From Sphingobacteriales bacterium 16-39-50 (GTDB lineage: Bacteria; Bacteroidota; Bacteroidia; Sphingobacteriales; Sphingobacteriaceae), in contig NCHA01000004.1 in the NCBI GenBank assembly GCA_002257025.1, positions 62,001 through 126,000 on the forward strand: a stretch of DNA of 64,000 nucleotides, given 5' to 3'. Below, in pieces: positions 52,999 to 63,818 of the stretch. The notes beneath the pieces were generated by a model, which did not search any database, was not told the DNA's origin, and saw nothing but the letters and a program-made list of their open reading frames with translations. A program made the position numbers and the translations under genes. Numbering within the stretch: position 1 is the first letter of the stretch; each line of letters begins with the position of its first letter.

Positions 52999-53223
52999 TT
53001 ATTCCGGTTTCGGACCGCGTTTGTAAATAATCAGTCCGTTGAGGAAATTCCGCAGAATCTGGTCTCCGCAAGGCTTAAAATTCTCATGCTCCTTATTACG
53101 GAAAATCGCTCCTAATTCGGCTTTGGTGATTGAGAAATCTACCAATTTAAGTATGTCAACAATTTCCTGATCGTTTAGCTTTAGCGCTACCCGAAGCTTT
53201 TTCATGATGTCATTATTACTCAT
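52999..53223 (-). CDS. DUF1456 protein
   Basis: 74 residues, a single DUF1456 unit (MSNNDIMKKLRVALKLNDQEIVDILKLVDFSITKAELGAIFRNKEHENFKPCGDQILRNFLNGL). Most family members have two units of about 70 residues, so this one is half length. It starts two bases after the helicase stop, indicating coupling. Function unknown, possibly linked to ribosome or RNA work by its partner. Confidence 0.82.
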   Translation of the reverse strand: MSNNDIMKKLRVALKLNDQEIVDILKLVDFSITKAELGAIFRNKEHENFKPCGDQILRNFLNGLIIYKRGPKPE

Positions 53224-53225
53224 AG

Positions 53226-54527
53226 TTATCTGGAAACTTCAATTTTGATTTTTTTATTCTTAATCTTTTCCATTTTCAGCAGTCTTACAACTGCGTCAAT
53301 TTTGTTTCGCTTTACCGCTGCATAAGATGAAAAATCCTGAACTTCGATCAAACCCAGCTCATCTTTATCTAATTTACCTTTTTTCATTAAAAGACCGACA
53401 ATATCAATCTTATTAATCTTATCCTTTCTCCCTGCTCCAAGGTATAAGGTCGCCCAATCTGTATTAGCCGGAACGACATCTTTTTCAGCTAATACCTCCA
53501 CTTCTATTTTATCTGATAGAAAGGATGGATTTTCGCTTTCTGTAAGAATTACATAAGCTGTCCCGCTTGAATGCATCCTTGCAGTGCGCCCGTTTCTATG
53601 CAGAAAGGCCTCTTCATTATGAGGAAGCTGGTAGTGTATAACATAATCTATTTCAGGTATATCCAAACCCCTGGACGCTAGATCAGTAGTGATCAGCAAT
53701 CGGTAACTGCCATTCCTAAATTTCAATAAGGCCTTTTCACGATCTTCCTGTTCCATTCCCCCATGAAATACCCCATGATCAAGACCCATATCCCAAAGCA
53801 AAGCACTTATCCTGTCGACCGCCTCCCTGTGATTACAAAAAACCAAGGCTGAGCCCTTCCCGATTTTGCAGATCAGGGAAAACAAAGTTTCCAGCTTATC
53901 CGCAGCTTCAGAAATCACCGATCTGATCTTTAGATTAGGGAGACTGTTATTATCTTTCAAGAAATTAACCTCAAGAGGCTTTACAAGTCCGGTAAATAAG
54001 GGAATACTTTCCATTTTGGTTGCAGAAGTCAGTATTCTTCTTTGGACATTTTTCAGACGGCTGATAATGAAGCTCATATCCTCTTCAAAACCAAATTCCA
54101 GTGCCTTATCAAATTCATCCAATACCAAGGTATGGATATCATCAGGGTTAAAATTCTCATGACGGATATGATATGCTATCCGGCCGGGAGTACCAATCAA
54201 AACAGCCGGTGCCTGGGTCAAATTGTTCTTCTCAGTCCTGACCGGATGCCCGCCATAAAAACAATTGACCTTAAAGCCTGTCACCATAGCTTTAAAAACC
54301 TGTTCGATTTGCATAGCCAATTCTCTGGATGGAACAAGAATCATTGCCTGTACCCCCTGCTTTGAATCATCAAGGCGCTTTAACAAGGGAATCAGGAAAG
54401 CAATAGTTTTCCCAGAGCCTGTAGGCGATAAAATAATCGTGTCCTTATTAGCTGCAGCATCTATAGCAACGCGCTGCATCTCATTCAGGGATGCTATTTT
54501 TAAATTCTTTAATACCTTTTCAGTCAT
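53226..54527 (-). CDS. DEAD-box RNA helicase, DbpA type
   Basis: About 433 residues from ATG 54527; an upstream ATG at 54557 adds ten atypical residues. Motifs: Q-motif region LNEMQRVAI, Walker A LSPTGSGKT, the DEAD variant VLDEFDKALE, SATKMES, and motif VI HRNGRTARM. The C-terminal 75 residues are a DbpA RNA-binding domain (LYLGAGRKDKINKIDIVGLLMKKGKL), which in DbpA recognises 23S rRNA hairpin 92. Acts in large ribosomal subunit maturation. The DUF1456 gene is coupled downstream. Confidence 0.92.
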   Translation of the reverse strand: MTEKVLKNLKIASLNEMQRVAIDAAANKDTIILSPTGSGKTIAFLIPLLKRLDDSKQGVQAMILVPSRELAMQIEQVFKAMVTGFKVNCFYGGHPVRTEKNNLTQAPAVLIGTPGRIAYHIRHENFNPDDIHTLVLDEFDKALEFGFEEDMSFIISRLKNVQRRILTSATKMESIPLFTGLVKPLEVNFLKDNNSLPNLKIRSVISEAADKLETLFSLICKIGKGSALVFCNHREAVDRISALLWDMGLDHGVFHGGMEQEDREKALLKFRNGSYRLLITTDLASRGLDIPEIDYVIHYQLPHNEEAFLHRNGRTARMHSSGTAYVILTESENPSFLSDKIEVEVLAEKDVVPANTDWATLYLGAGRKDKINKIDIVGLLMKKGKLDKDELGLIEVQDFSSYAAVKRNKIDAVVRLLKMEKIKNKKIKIEVSR

Positions 54528-54689
54528 CTGGCTTTTCAAAACGCAAAGGTAATGCAAATATCCTCAATCGATTGAGTCATTTGGACTTAGATCTTCAATA
54601 TAAATTTCAAAGCCCATTCTACCTATCAGCCATTTTTCTCTATTTTCGTGAACAAATTAATCAAAACACTCAAGCCTATCCATTTTTAA

Positions 54690-55577
54690 ATGATGAATAA
54701 AAAATTAATCCCAATTTATGTACTTGTTCTAAGTATTTTCCTCAGTTCCTGCCAATCAAATTCTACAACACTGGCATCAGGCTCTGCAGATAGTTTAGCC
54801 GTGACTCAAAGTAGTGAGGAAAGCAGCTCAGACGAGCCGGAAAAAGCAGAAACACAACAAAAAGGTGGTAAAAAGGCCAGTGCAGCAGAGATTCTTGCAA
54901 GACCTCAGGTGCCCATTTTGTGTTATCATCAGATAAGAAATTGGGTTTCAACCGACGGGAAAATGGGGAAAGATTATATTGTACCTATTGCAGAGTTCAA
55001 ATCGCAGATGAAAATGCTTGCTGATAGCGGTTATCAGACTATTTTGCCGGATCAGCTTTATAACTATCTGGTTTATGGTGCAAAATTGCCTAAGAAGCCA
55101 ATCATGTTAACTTTTGATGATACCAAACTGGATCAGTATACCAACGCACTCCCGGAATTGAAAAAATATGGTTTTAAAGGCGTATTTTTTATTATGACCG
55201 TTTCTTTAGGTAAACCAAATTATATGAGCAAGGCACAGGTTAAAGAACTTTCGGATGCCGGACATGTTATTGGTTCACATACTTATGACCACCAGAATGT
55301 AAAGAAATATCAGGGTGAAGATTGGGTAACTCAGATTGAGAAGCCGACTAAAACGCTTAAAGAAATTACCGGAAAAGATGTGAACTATTTTGCTTATCCC
55401 TTCGGGTTGTGGAATAAAGAAGCCATCCCAGAATTAAAGAAAAGAGGATTCACCTCAGCGTTCATTCTTGCAGAAAAAAGGGATGAAAATGATCCATTAT
55501 TTACTATCCGAAGGATAATTGCTAGCGGATACTGGAATACACGGACACTTCATAACAGCATTGTAAAAAGTTTTTAA
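54690..55577 (+). CDS. Polysaccharide deacetylase lipoprotein
   Basis: 295 residues. The lipobox LSIFLSSC places it in the membrane after lipidation. A Ser/Glu/Lys-rich linker (25-60) precedes a NodB homology domain: the motif MLTFDDTKLDQYTN with the catalytic Asp pair, HVIGSHTYDHQNV with the metal histidines, and FAYPFGLWNKEA. Removes N- or O-acetyl groups from a polysaccharide. The start could be ATG 54690 or 54693. Confidence 0.9.
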   Translation: MMNKKLIPIYVLVLSIFLSSCQSNSTTLASGSADSLAVTQSSEESSSDEPEKAETQQKGGKKASAAEILARPQVPILCYHQIRNWVSTDGKMGKDYIVPIAEFKSQMKMLADSGYQTILPDQLYNYLVYGAKLPKKPIMLTFDDTKLDQYTNALPELKKYGFKGVFFIMTVSLGKPNYMSKAQVKELSDAGHVIGSHTYDHQNVKKYQGEDWVTQIEKPTKTLKEITGKDVNYFAYPFGLWNKEAIPELKKRGFTSAFILAEKRDENDPLFTIRRIIASGYWNTRTLHNSIVKSF

Positions 55578-55634
55578 TTTTATACTTAAGAATTTTCTAA
55601 TCGATATATTTATAGATTATAAAAGATAAAAATC

Positions 55635-56147
55635 ATGAAAAAACTATTTCTATTAACCCTGGTTACAGGACTATTTTTAAGTCTTGGTTCATCCGCTCAG
55701 CAGGATAAAAGTAAAAGACCAAGTCCGCCTGCAAAAGTTTCGAAAACTATTGCTTCAGGGGCTGAAATTTCAGTTGATTACAGTAGACCCTCTTTAAAAG
55801 GAAGAGCATTATCAGCTCTTGCTCCCGTTGGAAAAGTTTGGCGCACTGGTGCTAATGAGGCTACCGTGTTCGAAACAAGTAAGGATGTAAAAATTGAAGG
55901 CAAAACCCTACCAGCAGGTAAATATGGTCTTTATACCATTCCGGGAGATGATGAATGGACTATAATTTTCAACAAGACCTGGAAGCAATGGGGAACAGTT
56001 TACAAAGACAGTGAAGACGCATTACGTGTGAATGTTAAGGCTGGAAAATCCTCAGAAAATACAGAAGTATTTACTTTTGATATTGCAGACAATGGAAATG
56101 TATCTATGATGTGGGCCGATACTAAAGTAGTTTTTAAAGTTCGATAA
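55635..56147 (+). CDS. DUF2911 protein, secreted
   Basis: 170 residues with a signal peptide (FLLTLVTGLFLSLGSSAQ). DUF2911 markers: ISVDYSRPSLKGRALSALAP, VWRTGANEATVFETSKDV, LPAGKYGLYTIPGDDEWTIIFNKTWKQWGTVYK. Common in Bacteroidota envelopes; role unknown. A terminator follows. Confidence 0.9.
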   Translation: MKKLFLLTLVTGLFLSLGSSAQQDKSKRPSPPAKVSKTIASGAEISVDYSRPSLKGRALSALAPVGKVWRTGANEATVFETSKDVKIEGKTLPAGKYGLYTIPGDDEWTIIFNKTWKQWGTVYKDSEDALRVNVKAGKSSENTEVFTFDIADNGNVSMMWADTKVVFKVR

Positions 56148-56165
56148 AAAAGTTTCTTATATTAG

Positions 56166-56199
56166 AAGGGCTTAGGTTTAACAACTTAAGCCCTTTTTT
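56166..56199 (+). terminator. Terminator after the DUF2911 gene
   Basis: AAGGGCTTA (56166-56174) / TAAGCCCTT (56187-56195) stem and a run of T to 56199. Confidence 0.85.
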
Positions 56200-56239
56200 G
56201 TGTTTATTTATTTAGCCAGAGATTATCACTAAGCCCCTT

Positions 56240-57142
56240 ATGAAGATTCTTTACTCGTTTACCTTATTGTGTTTAGCATCACTAACTCTCCTATCCTCCT
56301 GTAAATCAGATAATAAACCTAATTCTAAGAAGAGAAGCACTGAATATCTTCAAAATGATTTCAAACCAGACGAATTCTATCCGGCCGGACAGGTTGAATT
56401 ACAAATGAAATCAGATGGCTCAACCATGTATGGTTTTGCTTACACAGCCGATGGAAAAGGTCCTCATCCAACGGTGGTTTTACTTCATGGATTACCGGGT
56501 AATGAACGAAGTCACGACCTTGCTCAAAACTTAAGGCGTGCAGGATATAACACCATTTATTTTAATTACCGTGGAGCATGGGGCAGCAAGGGCACATTCG
56601 GATTTCAGAATGCAATTGACGATGCGAGTGCAGTAGTAGATTTTCTTACCGATAGCCTGAACAGGGAAACTTTAAGGGTCGACACCTCAAAAATAGCATT
56701 TGCAGGCCACAGTATGGGGGCCGGAATAGCGCTTCTTGCAGGATTAAAAGATCCAAGGGTTAAATCAATTGTCGGAGTTTCGGTGTTTAACCCCTACACC
56801 CTGTTACAGGGAGAGGGTGCAGAGGGTAACCTCATCGGACTCAAAGAGTACCTTTTAACCCTGGGTATGCTTAATTGTGAGCCAAACAAATTTTTAGATG
56901 ATATCCTGGCCCAGCTTGATTCTTATGATATTGATACACAAGTTTCCAAATCGAATAAGGCAATACTTGTTCTGGATGAACACCAGAACAATACCTATTT
57001 TTCAAAATTTAATCCAAGAAAAAATTTTGACTACAAGATCTGGAACACTGACCATGCTTTTACGAACAAACGTATTGCACTGGCTAAAGAAATTGTTAAT
57101 TGGTTTGATGAAACAATGATAGATAAACCAAATGCTAAGTGA
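56240..57142 (+). CDS. Alpha/beta hydrolase lipoprotein
   Basis: 300 residues. The lipobox (LASLTLLSSC) places it at the membrane. Hydrolase core: VLLHGLPGNERSHDLA (oxyanion loop), FAGHSMGAGIALLAG (nucleophile Ser in G-x-S-x-G), Asp of VLDEHQ and His of WNTDHAF. Probably an esterase or peptidase acting on envelope molecules; substrate unknown. Confidence 0.87.
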   Translation: MKILYSFTLLCLASLTLLSSCKSDNKPNSKKRSTEYLQNDFKPDEFYPAGQVELQMKSDGSTMYGFAYTADGKGPHPTVVLLHGLPGNERSHDLAQNLRRAGYNTIYFNYRGAWGSKGTFGFQNAIDDASAVVDFLTDSLNRETLRVDTSKIAFAGHSMGAGIALLAGLKDPRVKSIVGVSVFNPYTLLQGEGAEGNLIGLKEYLLTLGMLNCEPNKFLDDILAQLDSYDIDTQVSKSNKAILVLDEHQNNTYFSKFNPRKNFDYKIWNTDHAFTNKRIALAKEIVNWFDETMIDKPNAK

Positions 57143-57149
57143 AATCCGT

Positions 57150-57602
57150 TTATTGGATATCTTCTATTTTAAAAGTCTTACCATTAAAGTCAAACTCATA
57201 CCCAATTTTCTGCCGCATTAATTTTGTCCCTATTGGCGAAGCTGCAGAGATAGCGAAATAGTTAACTCCCTCAACCTGCATCTGCCCGCGGCTGATTCCG
57301 ATATAAAATTTACCGAAATTTGTAATAACCAGGCTTCCTGTTTGAACAATGTCATAGTGCTTTTGATGTTCAATCTGCTCGAGGCTTAATTTTTGCATTT
57401 TAGCTTCTTCAAGTTGCTTCCGGTTTCTGTCGATTTCCTGTTGCATCATCTCCCGTCCTGTTTCATACTTATCACCGGCACTACTCTTTGTATCATCATT
57501 GGATGATTCTATTGCGGCATTAATAGCCTGCTGAGCAGTATCAATACAATCCTGAACATACTTCAGGCACTCTTTGTACAGTTCTTCTTTTATCCCAATC
57601 AT
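57150..57602 (-). CDS. GreA-like coiled-coil protein
   Basis: About 150 residues from ATG 57602 (MIGIKEELYKECLKYVQDCI), preferred over ATG 57656, which would add 18 non-typical residues. A coiled-coil N-terminal half (about 20-75, SAGDKYETGREMMQQEIDRNRKQLEEAK) is followed by a Gre-C-like domain (FAISAASPIGTKLMRQKIGYEFDFNGK). In databases these are often mislabelled 3-oxoacyl-ACP synthase. It lacks the acidic DE pair at the tip of the GreA coiled coil, so transcript cleavage is uncertain; RNA polymerase binding is possible. Confidence 0.75.
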   Translation of the reverse strand: MIGIKEELYKECLKYVQDCIDTAQQAINAAIESSNDDTKSSAGDKYETGREMMQQEIDRNRKQLEEAKMQKLSLEQIEHQKHYDIVQTGSLVITNFGKFYIGISRGQMQVEGVNYFAISAASPIGTKLMRQKIGYEFDFNGKTFKIEDIQ

Positions 57603-57688
57603 TTGTGCAAAGAAGCATAATTTTTCAGGATTAGCGAAGATGTTAGTGCTAATCATAGCTCATATTTATGAACAATTGATGGCTGGGA

Positions 57689-58231
57689 TCAGGATTTCAA
57701 TTTCTTCAAAATTCGTTTCCCGCGACTTTGAACCGCAGCTGAACCATCCTTAAGCAAAAACTGAACCTGAGAACGGAGTTCTTCAGTGATCCAGGCCTGC
57801 TTTTCACCAAACTGAAGTAAAATATCCATACAGTTAACTTTCACAGCGACCGGTGTTTGCGGATCGATAAGCCAATCAAAGGTTATTTCTATAATCTGCT
57901 CCTGATATTCATTTAATAAATGCTTGATTCCTATTTCAGATCCTGAGTCAGTCAGATACATCATGATCTTGGTATAATGTCGCTGACAACTGCAGTTCTT
58001 CTGAATGAGATATCCTGATATAATATCAGGCAAGAATGGAACAAGATCATCCCACCTGTAATAAAGGACCTGCTCAAGAACCCATGATGCCCTGAAGGCA
58101 ATTTCATTCTGAGGATATAAACTTAAACTAATCAGATCAGCAGGCATACAGGCTTTGTCAAGGGCAATCTTAACAGCATCCGCTTTGCTCAGGGTTTTGG
58201 AAAATCTCCTGAATAATTTATCCCGGTCCAT
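57689..58231 (-). CDS. HEAT-like helical protein of unknown function
   Basis: 180 residues, all alpha, with HEAT-like helical pairs (RASWVLEQVLYYRWDDLVPFLPDI and VAVKVNCMDILLQFGEKQAW). Orthologues of this size appear in Bacteroidota, sometimes mislabelled adenylosuccinate lyase. Same strand as the GreA-like gene, 86 bases upstream of it. Function unknown. Confidence 0.65.
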   Translation of the reverse strand: MDRDKLFRRFSKTLSKADAVKIALDKACMPADLISLSLYPQNEIAFRASWVLEQVLYYRWDDLVPFLPDIISGYLIQKNCSCQRHYTKIMMYLTDSGSEIGIKHLLNEYQEQIIEITFDWLIDPQTPVAVKVNCMDILLQFGEKQAWITEELRSQVQFLLKDGSAAVQSRGKRILKKLKS

Positions 58232-58299
58232 GCATAAAAAATTGGGAATTAGTCATCTTCTCACACAAACATTGGCTCATGTTTAAAATACAGCATTAA

Positions 58300-59958
<1,659 letters not shown>

Positions 59959-59981
59959 AGCTTTAAAAAGAGAAGAAAAAT

Positions 59982-60012
59982 AGCCGACAAATCAGTATTC
60001 ACCGGCTTTTTT
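59982..60012. terminator. Weak bidirectional terminator between ABC-F and GH20
   Basis: AGCCG (59982-59986) / CGGCT (60003-60007), 16-base loop, flanked by T on one side and A on the other; convergent genes on both sides. Confidence 0.6.
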
Positions 60013-60022
60013 TATGTGCTTC

Positions 60023-61936
60023 TTAATACAATCTTGCCCGCTTCCTTAATTCAGCAATCGACATCGTTAGCATTCGCCCTACTGGCTCTTTACCTCTGTA
60101 AGTAATTACTTTCAATTGTTTGGCATCAATTGGTGCGGTCAGTGTAGTCATGTATTTTGGGTAAAACCTGTCGGGGAATGAGTTATCAAATGAATAATAG
60201 ATATCCAGTCCTTCAACTTCAGTGCTCAGATCAATCGTCAGTTTGTTATCAGCTGTTTTACCAGCTTTAAATATAGGATCATAGACTGCAGGAGAATATT
60301 TGGTTTCGGAGATATCAAGGCGGCCAAAATGCTGCTCAACCCTGCTAAAGAAATCCGGCCAGTTTTTCTGCTGATTTGGTGACCATACCGATTCTGCAAT
60401 TGCAAAGCCTCTTGGCCAGGTCATATATTCTGCCTGACGGATATTGTAAACCTGCTCGGTCCATAAATTAGCCTGCCCACCTTTTATAAATTGCGGGTCA
60501 ACCCCTGCAGGAACAGGCTCGAATTCATAGGATTTACTCAGACGTAATGATGCATAAACCCTGGGTTCAGATATTTCGTCCGACTGCATATAATCAAGAT
60601 AAGCATAGGTTGTAGGGCTCATCACCACCTGATGCTGATTCTGTGCTGCCTCTATCCCATATTTCATTCCACGCCAGCTCATTACTGCAGTAGACGGACT
60701 TACACCTCCTTCCAAAACCTCATCCCACGCCATCATTTTCTTACCTTTCGATTCAACAATCTGTTCAACCCTTTTAGTAAAATACCCCTGAACCTGTTTA
60801 ATATCTTTAATGCCTTCGCGAGCCATAAGAGCCTTGATCTGCTCATTCTTTTGCCAGAAATTTATTGGTGCTTCATCACCTCCAAGGTGTATATACTCAA
60901 AGGGGAATAGTTCTGCAAGTTGTGAGATCACAGTATCCATAAAGCTGTAAACCAATTCATTAGCAGGGCATAGCGTATTATCCAATAAAGCTATTGGCGG
61001 CGCACCCCTCGACCAGTCCATTATCTTCTCACCTGATCTTACTTTATATTTTATGGCTTCGGGTGTACATGATAATTCAGGATATGAAGCAATAGCTGCA
61101 AGACTATGACCCGGAACATCCACTTCAGGTAAAATATTTACAAAACGATCTTTTGCAAACTGAACCAGCTCCCTGATATCTTCCTGTGTATAAAAACCGC
61201 CGTAATCACGGGGTTCATCTGCTTTTGGCGGGATAAAATCACCAAACTCTCCTACTCTTTTAACGTTCCATGCCCCGACTTCAGTAAGCTTTGGAAAACC
61301 CTTGATTTCTATTCTCCAGCCTTCATCATCAGTAAGATGAAGATGCAGAACATTATATTTATAGCGGGCCATTGCAATAATATATTGCTTCACCTCATCC
61401 TTTGTGAAAAAATGTCTGGCAACATCAAACATTAAACCCCGCCATCCAAGCTTTGGATAATCAGTAATTTCAACCGAAGGAATCACCCAATGGACATTCT
61501 TCACCAGCGTTTTACTTTCTATTTCTTTTGGCAGGAGCTGCAGCAATGTTTGGACTCCATAAAATAAACCAGCAGGCTGATTTGCTTTGATAATTACATG
61601 CGAAGAGGTCACAGATAGATGATAACCTTCAGATCCCAATTTAGTATCGGCAACCGAATTAAGTAATAATTTAACAGAAGCATTTTCAGGACTTCCTGAA
61701 GTGGATATGTGAAAACCAGTGGGCAAGGTCAGTCTTTCCTTTAAGAACACAATGGTTTGTGCTAATTCAGGAGCGGCTGAAGAATGAATAAGAATATTTT
61801 TTGGGAGGTTAAAATGACCTGTTCCTCTTTGCATTTCAACCGGTTTTGGAATTACCGAAATTTCCGGATTAGCAAGCTGGCTGAATGTCTTAACTGAAAT
61901 GAAAAAACAAAATAAAAATTGAATGGTAAACTTCAT
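60023..61936 (-). CDS. Beta-N-acetylhexosaminidase, GH20
   Basis: 637 residues from ATG 61936, which gives the signal peptide MKFTIQFLFCFFISVKTFSQ; an upstream ATG-like start at 61966 would add ten residues. N-terminal GH20b domain, then a TIM barrel with YKYNVLHLHLTDDEGWRIEIKGFPKLTEVGAW and the catalytic D-E pair in YIHLGGDEAPINFW. Releases terminal beta-GlcNAc or GalNAc by substrate-assisted catalysis. Periplasmic, likely cell-wall or glycan recycling. Confidence 0.94.
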   Translation of the reverse strand: MKFTIQFLFCFFISVKTFSQLANPEISVIPKPVEMQRGTGHFNLPKNILIHSSAAPELAQTIVFLKERLTLPTGFHISTSGSPENASVKLLLNSVADTKLGSEGYHLSVTSSHVIIKANQPAGLFYGVQTLLQLLPKEIESKTLVKNVHWVIPSVEITDYPKLGWRGLMFDVARHFFTKDEVKQYIIAMARYKYNVLHLHLTDDEGWRIEIKGFPKLTEVGAWNVKRVGEFGDFIPPKADEPRDYGGFYTQEDIRELVQFAKDRFVNILPEVDVPGHSLAAIASYPELSCTPEAIKYKVRSGEKIMDWSRGAPPIALLDNTLCPANELVYSFMDTVISQLAELFPFEYIHLGGDEAPINFWQKNEQIKALMAREGIKDIKQVQGYFTKRVEQIVESKGKKMMAWDEVLEGGVSPSTAVMSWRGMKYGIEAAQNQHQVVMSPTTYAYLDYMQSDEISEPRVYASLRLSKSYEFEPVPAGVDPQFIKGGQANLWTEQVYNIRQAEYMTWPRGFAIAESVWSPNQQKNWPDFFSRVEQHFGRLDISETKYSPAVYDPIFKAGKTADNKLTIDLSTEVEGLDIYYSFDNSFPDRFYPKYMTTLTAPIDAKQLKVITYRGKEPVGRMLTMSIAELRKRARLY

Positions 61937-62111
61937 TAGATTATACTTTTTTAATTGAACAAGCATTTGAAAACCTTATTCAGATGTTTGATAACCAATT
62001 ATTTCTGATTAAATCATCCGGAAGGCAATTTATGTAAATAATAATGAACCCTATAAAATGATTGGTAATCTGAATCAATTTTACAGAAAAAGGCTCCCTT
62101 TTAAAATAAAA

Positions 62112-62141
62112 AAGGCCGCATCCCTGTCAGGAAGCGGCCTT
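62112..62141 (-). terminator. Terminator of the PepSY-like lipoprotein gene
   Basis: AAGGCCGC / GCGGCCTT stem (62112-62119, 62134-62141); on the minus strand it is followed by TTTTTTATTTT. Confidence 0.85.
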
Positions 62142-62165
62142 CAAAGGCAGATGTAAAAGATTATT

Positions 62166-63086
62166 CTATCGGATGGTTACAACCTTTACAAATTGTCCGT
62201 TAGCATCAAAATGAATTGCATATTTGGTTAGGTTAGCATCAATTAGAACAAGATATCCTTTCAATGCTCCATTTACTTTCAGCTCGAAAGCTTTTTTGAA
62301 TACATAATTAGGATAGGTAGTGTTTAGGTATGATGTTGTATTTGAAGGCAATGCTGTAGCCTCTATTGATCTTCCTTTAGCATGTCCTGCAGGCAATTGA
62401 ACACGTTTTATAAATGCATTTGCTGTTGAAAATGAGGTAGCATAAAAATCAACGTTTTTACTGATCAAAACTATACTCTTATCCTTATTTACAAAGGCAT
62501 GAACAAGGGTATCAGTAGGGTAAGTTGAAGACATATAGGTCTTAATTGCTGTTGGAATAGCACTTATGGCAAGGGTATCACGCTGCTTCCCATCTCTGTT
62601 ATCAAAACAACCACCTGCATGCCAGCCACCTCTGCCTTTCATGTTCCGTCCTTCACGAATTTCAAGCACTTTTACAAAGTTCCCGCTGGCATCAAATTTT
62701 ATAGCTACAGGTTTATCATTAAATTGAATAAGGACTACATAACTTTCTAAGGCAGATGTGGATTGATTTGCAATTTGGTAAGCCTTAAGAAAGGTATTAC
62801 CTGTATAATTTGCACTTAAATAAGTTGTAACTGATGCCGGAAGTGAACTTTGCTCGACCGGAGTTTTTTTATTCCCTTTTTTGCATGCTTCCATCGCATA
62901 TAAGGAATCAGTAGTGCTTCCCGAACCTTTGATTGCAGTTGTACTGCTGATGGTGATAGCTTCGAGTTTTGCAAACTGAAGTTCTTCATCAAGTGAAAGG
63001 GCATTGTCTTTTTTGCATGAGCTAAAACTCAAAATAGCCATACTAGCTACCAGTATAGCACTTTTAATGTGTGTGTATCTTTTCAT
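62166..63086 (-). CDS. PepSY-like triple-repeat lipoprotein
   Basis: 306 residues: lipobox (AILSFSSC), then three related blocks of about 70 residues, each of the PepSY-like (beta-lactamase-inhibitor-like) kind. Block ends read AIKFDASGNFVKVLEIR and AIHFDANGQFVKVVTIR; openings read TYLSANYTG, TYMSSTYP and SYLNTTYP. Such domains occur in Bacteroidota envelope proteins of uncertain role. Between blocks 1 and 2 is a short Gly/His-rich linker (GRGGWHAGGCFD). Confidence 0.83.
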   Translation of the reverse strand: MKRYTHIKSAILVASMAILSFSSCKKDNALSLDEELQFAKLEAITISSTTAIKGSGSTTDSLYAMEACKKGNKKTPVEQSSLPASVTTYLSANYTGNTFLKAYQIANQSTSALESYVVLIQFNDKPVAIKFDASGNFVKVLEIREGRNMKGRGGWHAGGCFDNRDGKQRDTLAISAIPTAIKTYMSSTYPTDTLVHAFVNKDKSIVLISKNVDFYATSFSTANAFIKRVQLPAGHAKGRSIEATALPSNTTSYLNTTYPNYVFKKAFELKVNGALKGYLVLIDANLTKYAIHFDANGQFVKVVTIR

Positions 63087-63241
63087 ATCTGTGTTTTTTT
63101 ATGTAAACCTAGAGACACAAGATGAAGAACAGATGATTTTTGATTATTTTGAATAATAAATAAAAAATTACTGTCAGAGCTATCCTGAATCAGAATAAAA
63201 GTCAATTATTCCTGATTAGCCTGATCATTTAAAACAAAAAA

Positions 63242-63264
63242 GGGCATTGCCAATGGCAATGCCC
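63242..63264 (-). terminator. Terminator of the FKBP gene
   Basis: Perfect 10-bp stem GGGCATTGCC / GGCAATGCCC with a 3-base loop; on the minus strand it is followed by TTTTTTG. Confidence 0.9.
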
Positions 63265-63285
63265 TTCCGATAAATATACTTTGAT

Positions 63286-63783
63286 TTAATGACCTGAGTG
63301 TCCGTCTGCACCATGAGCATGACCATGTGCAAGTTCTTCATCAGTAGCAGCACGAACAGAAATGATCTTACCTATAAAATGAAGATCCTGACCAGCCATT
63401 GGGTGGTTCAGATCTACAACTACAGCTGATTCGGTCACTTCATTTACTTTTGCCCTGAACTGGTTACCTTCATTATCCTGTAATGGAAGAACTGATCCGA
63501 TTTCAGGCAGTTCGACATCTCCAAACATATCCAAAGGGAGCTCAGTAATTGCATTTTCATCTTTTAAACCGTAAGCATCTTCAGCTACAAGATGAAAATC
63601 ATACAGGTCTCCAATATTCAAACCTGCCAGATTTTCTTCGAACTTTGGAAGCATCATTCCTACTCCGTATAAAAAAACCAATGGGTTTTGCTCATCAGCT
63701 TTTTCTACAAATACTTCCTGTTCATTCTCTTTTGTGTAAAGATCATAGGTTAGCGCCACAACGCTGTTTGATTGAATTGTCAT
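63286..63783 (-). CDS. SlyD-like FKBP-type peptidyl-prolyl isomerase
   Basis: 165 residues: the FKBP domain is split by an insert-in-flap (IF) domain in the SlyD manner. Start SVVALTYDLYTKENEQEVFVE, LVFLYGVGMMLPKFEENLAGLNIGDLYDF, then the IF domain, VVVDLNHPMAGQDLHF. The C-terminus is His-rich (HGHAHGADGHSGH), able to bind nickel or other metals. A cytoplasmic folding helper. Confidence 0.93.
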   Translation of the reverse strand: MTIQSNSVVALTYDLYTKENEQEVFVEKADEQNPLVFLYGVGMMLPKFEENLAGLNIGDLYDFHLVAEDAYGLKDENAITELPLDMFGDVELPEIGSVLPLQDNEGNQFRAKVNEVTESAVVVDLNHPMAGQDLHFIGKIISVRAATDEELAHGHAHGADGHSGH

Positions 63784-63818
63784 TTTAATAGTTTTAAGTA
63801 ATAACAGGTTTGGGATTC

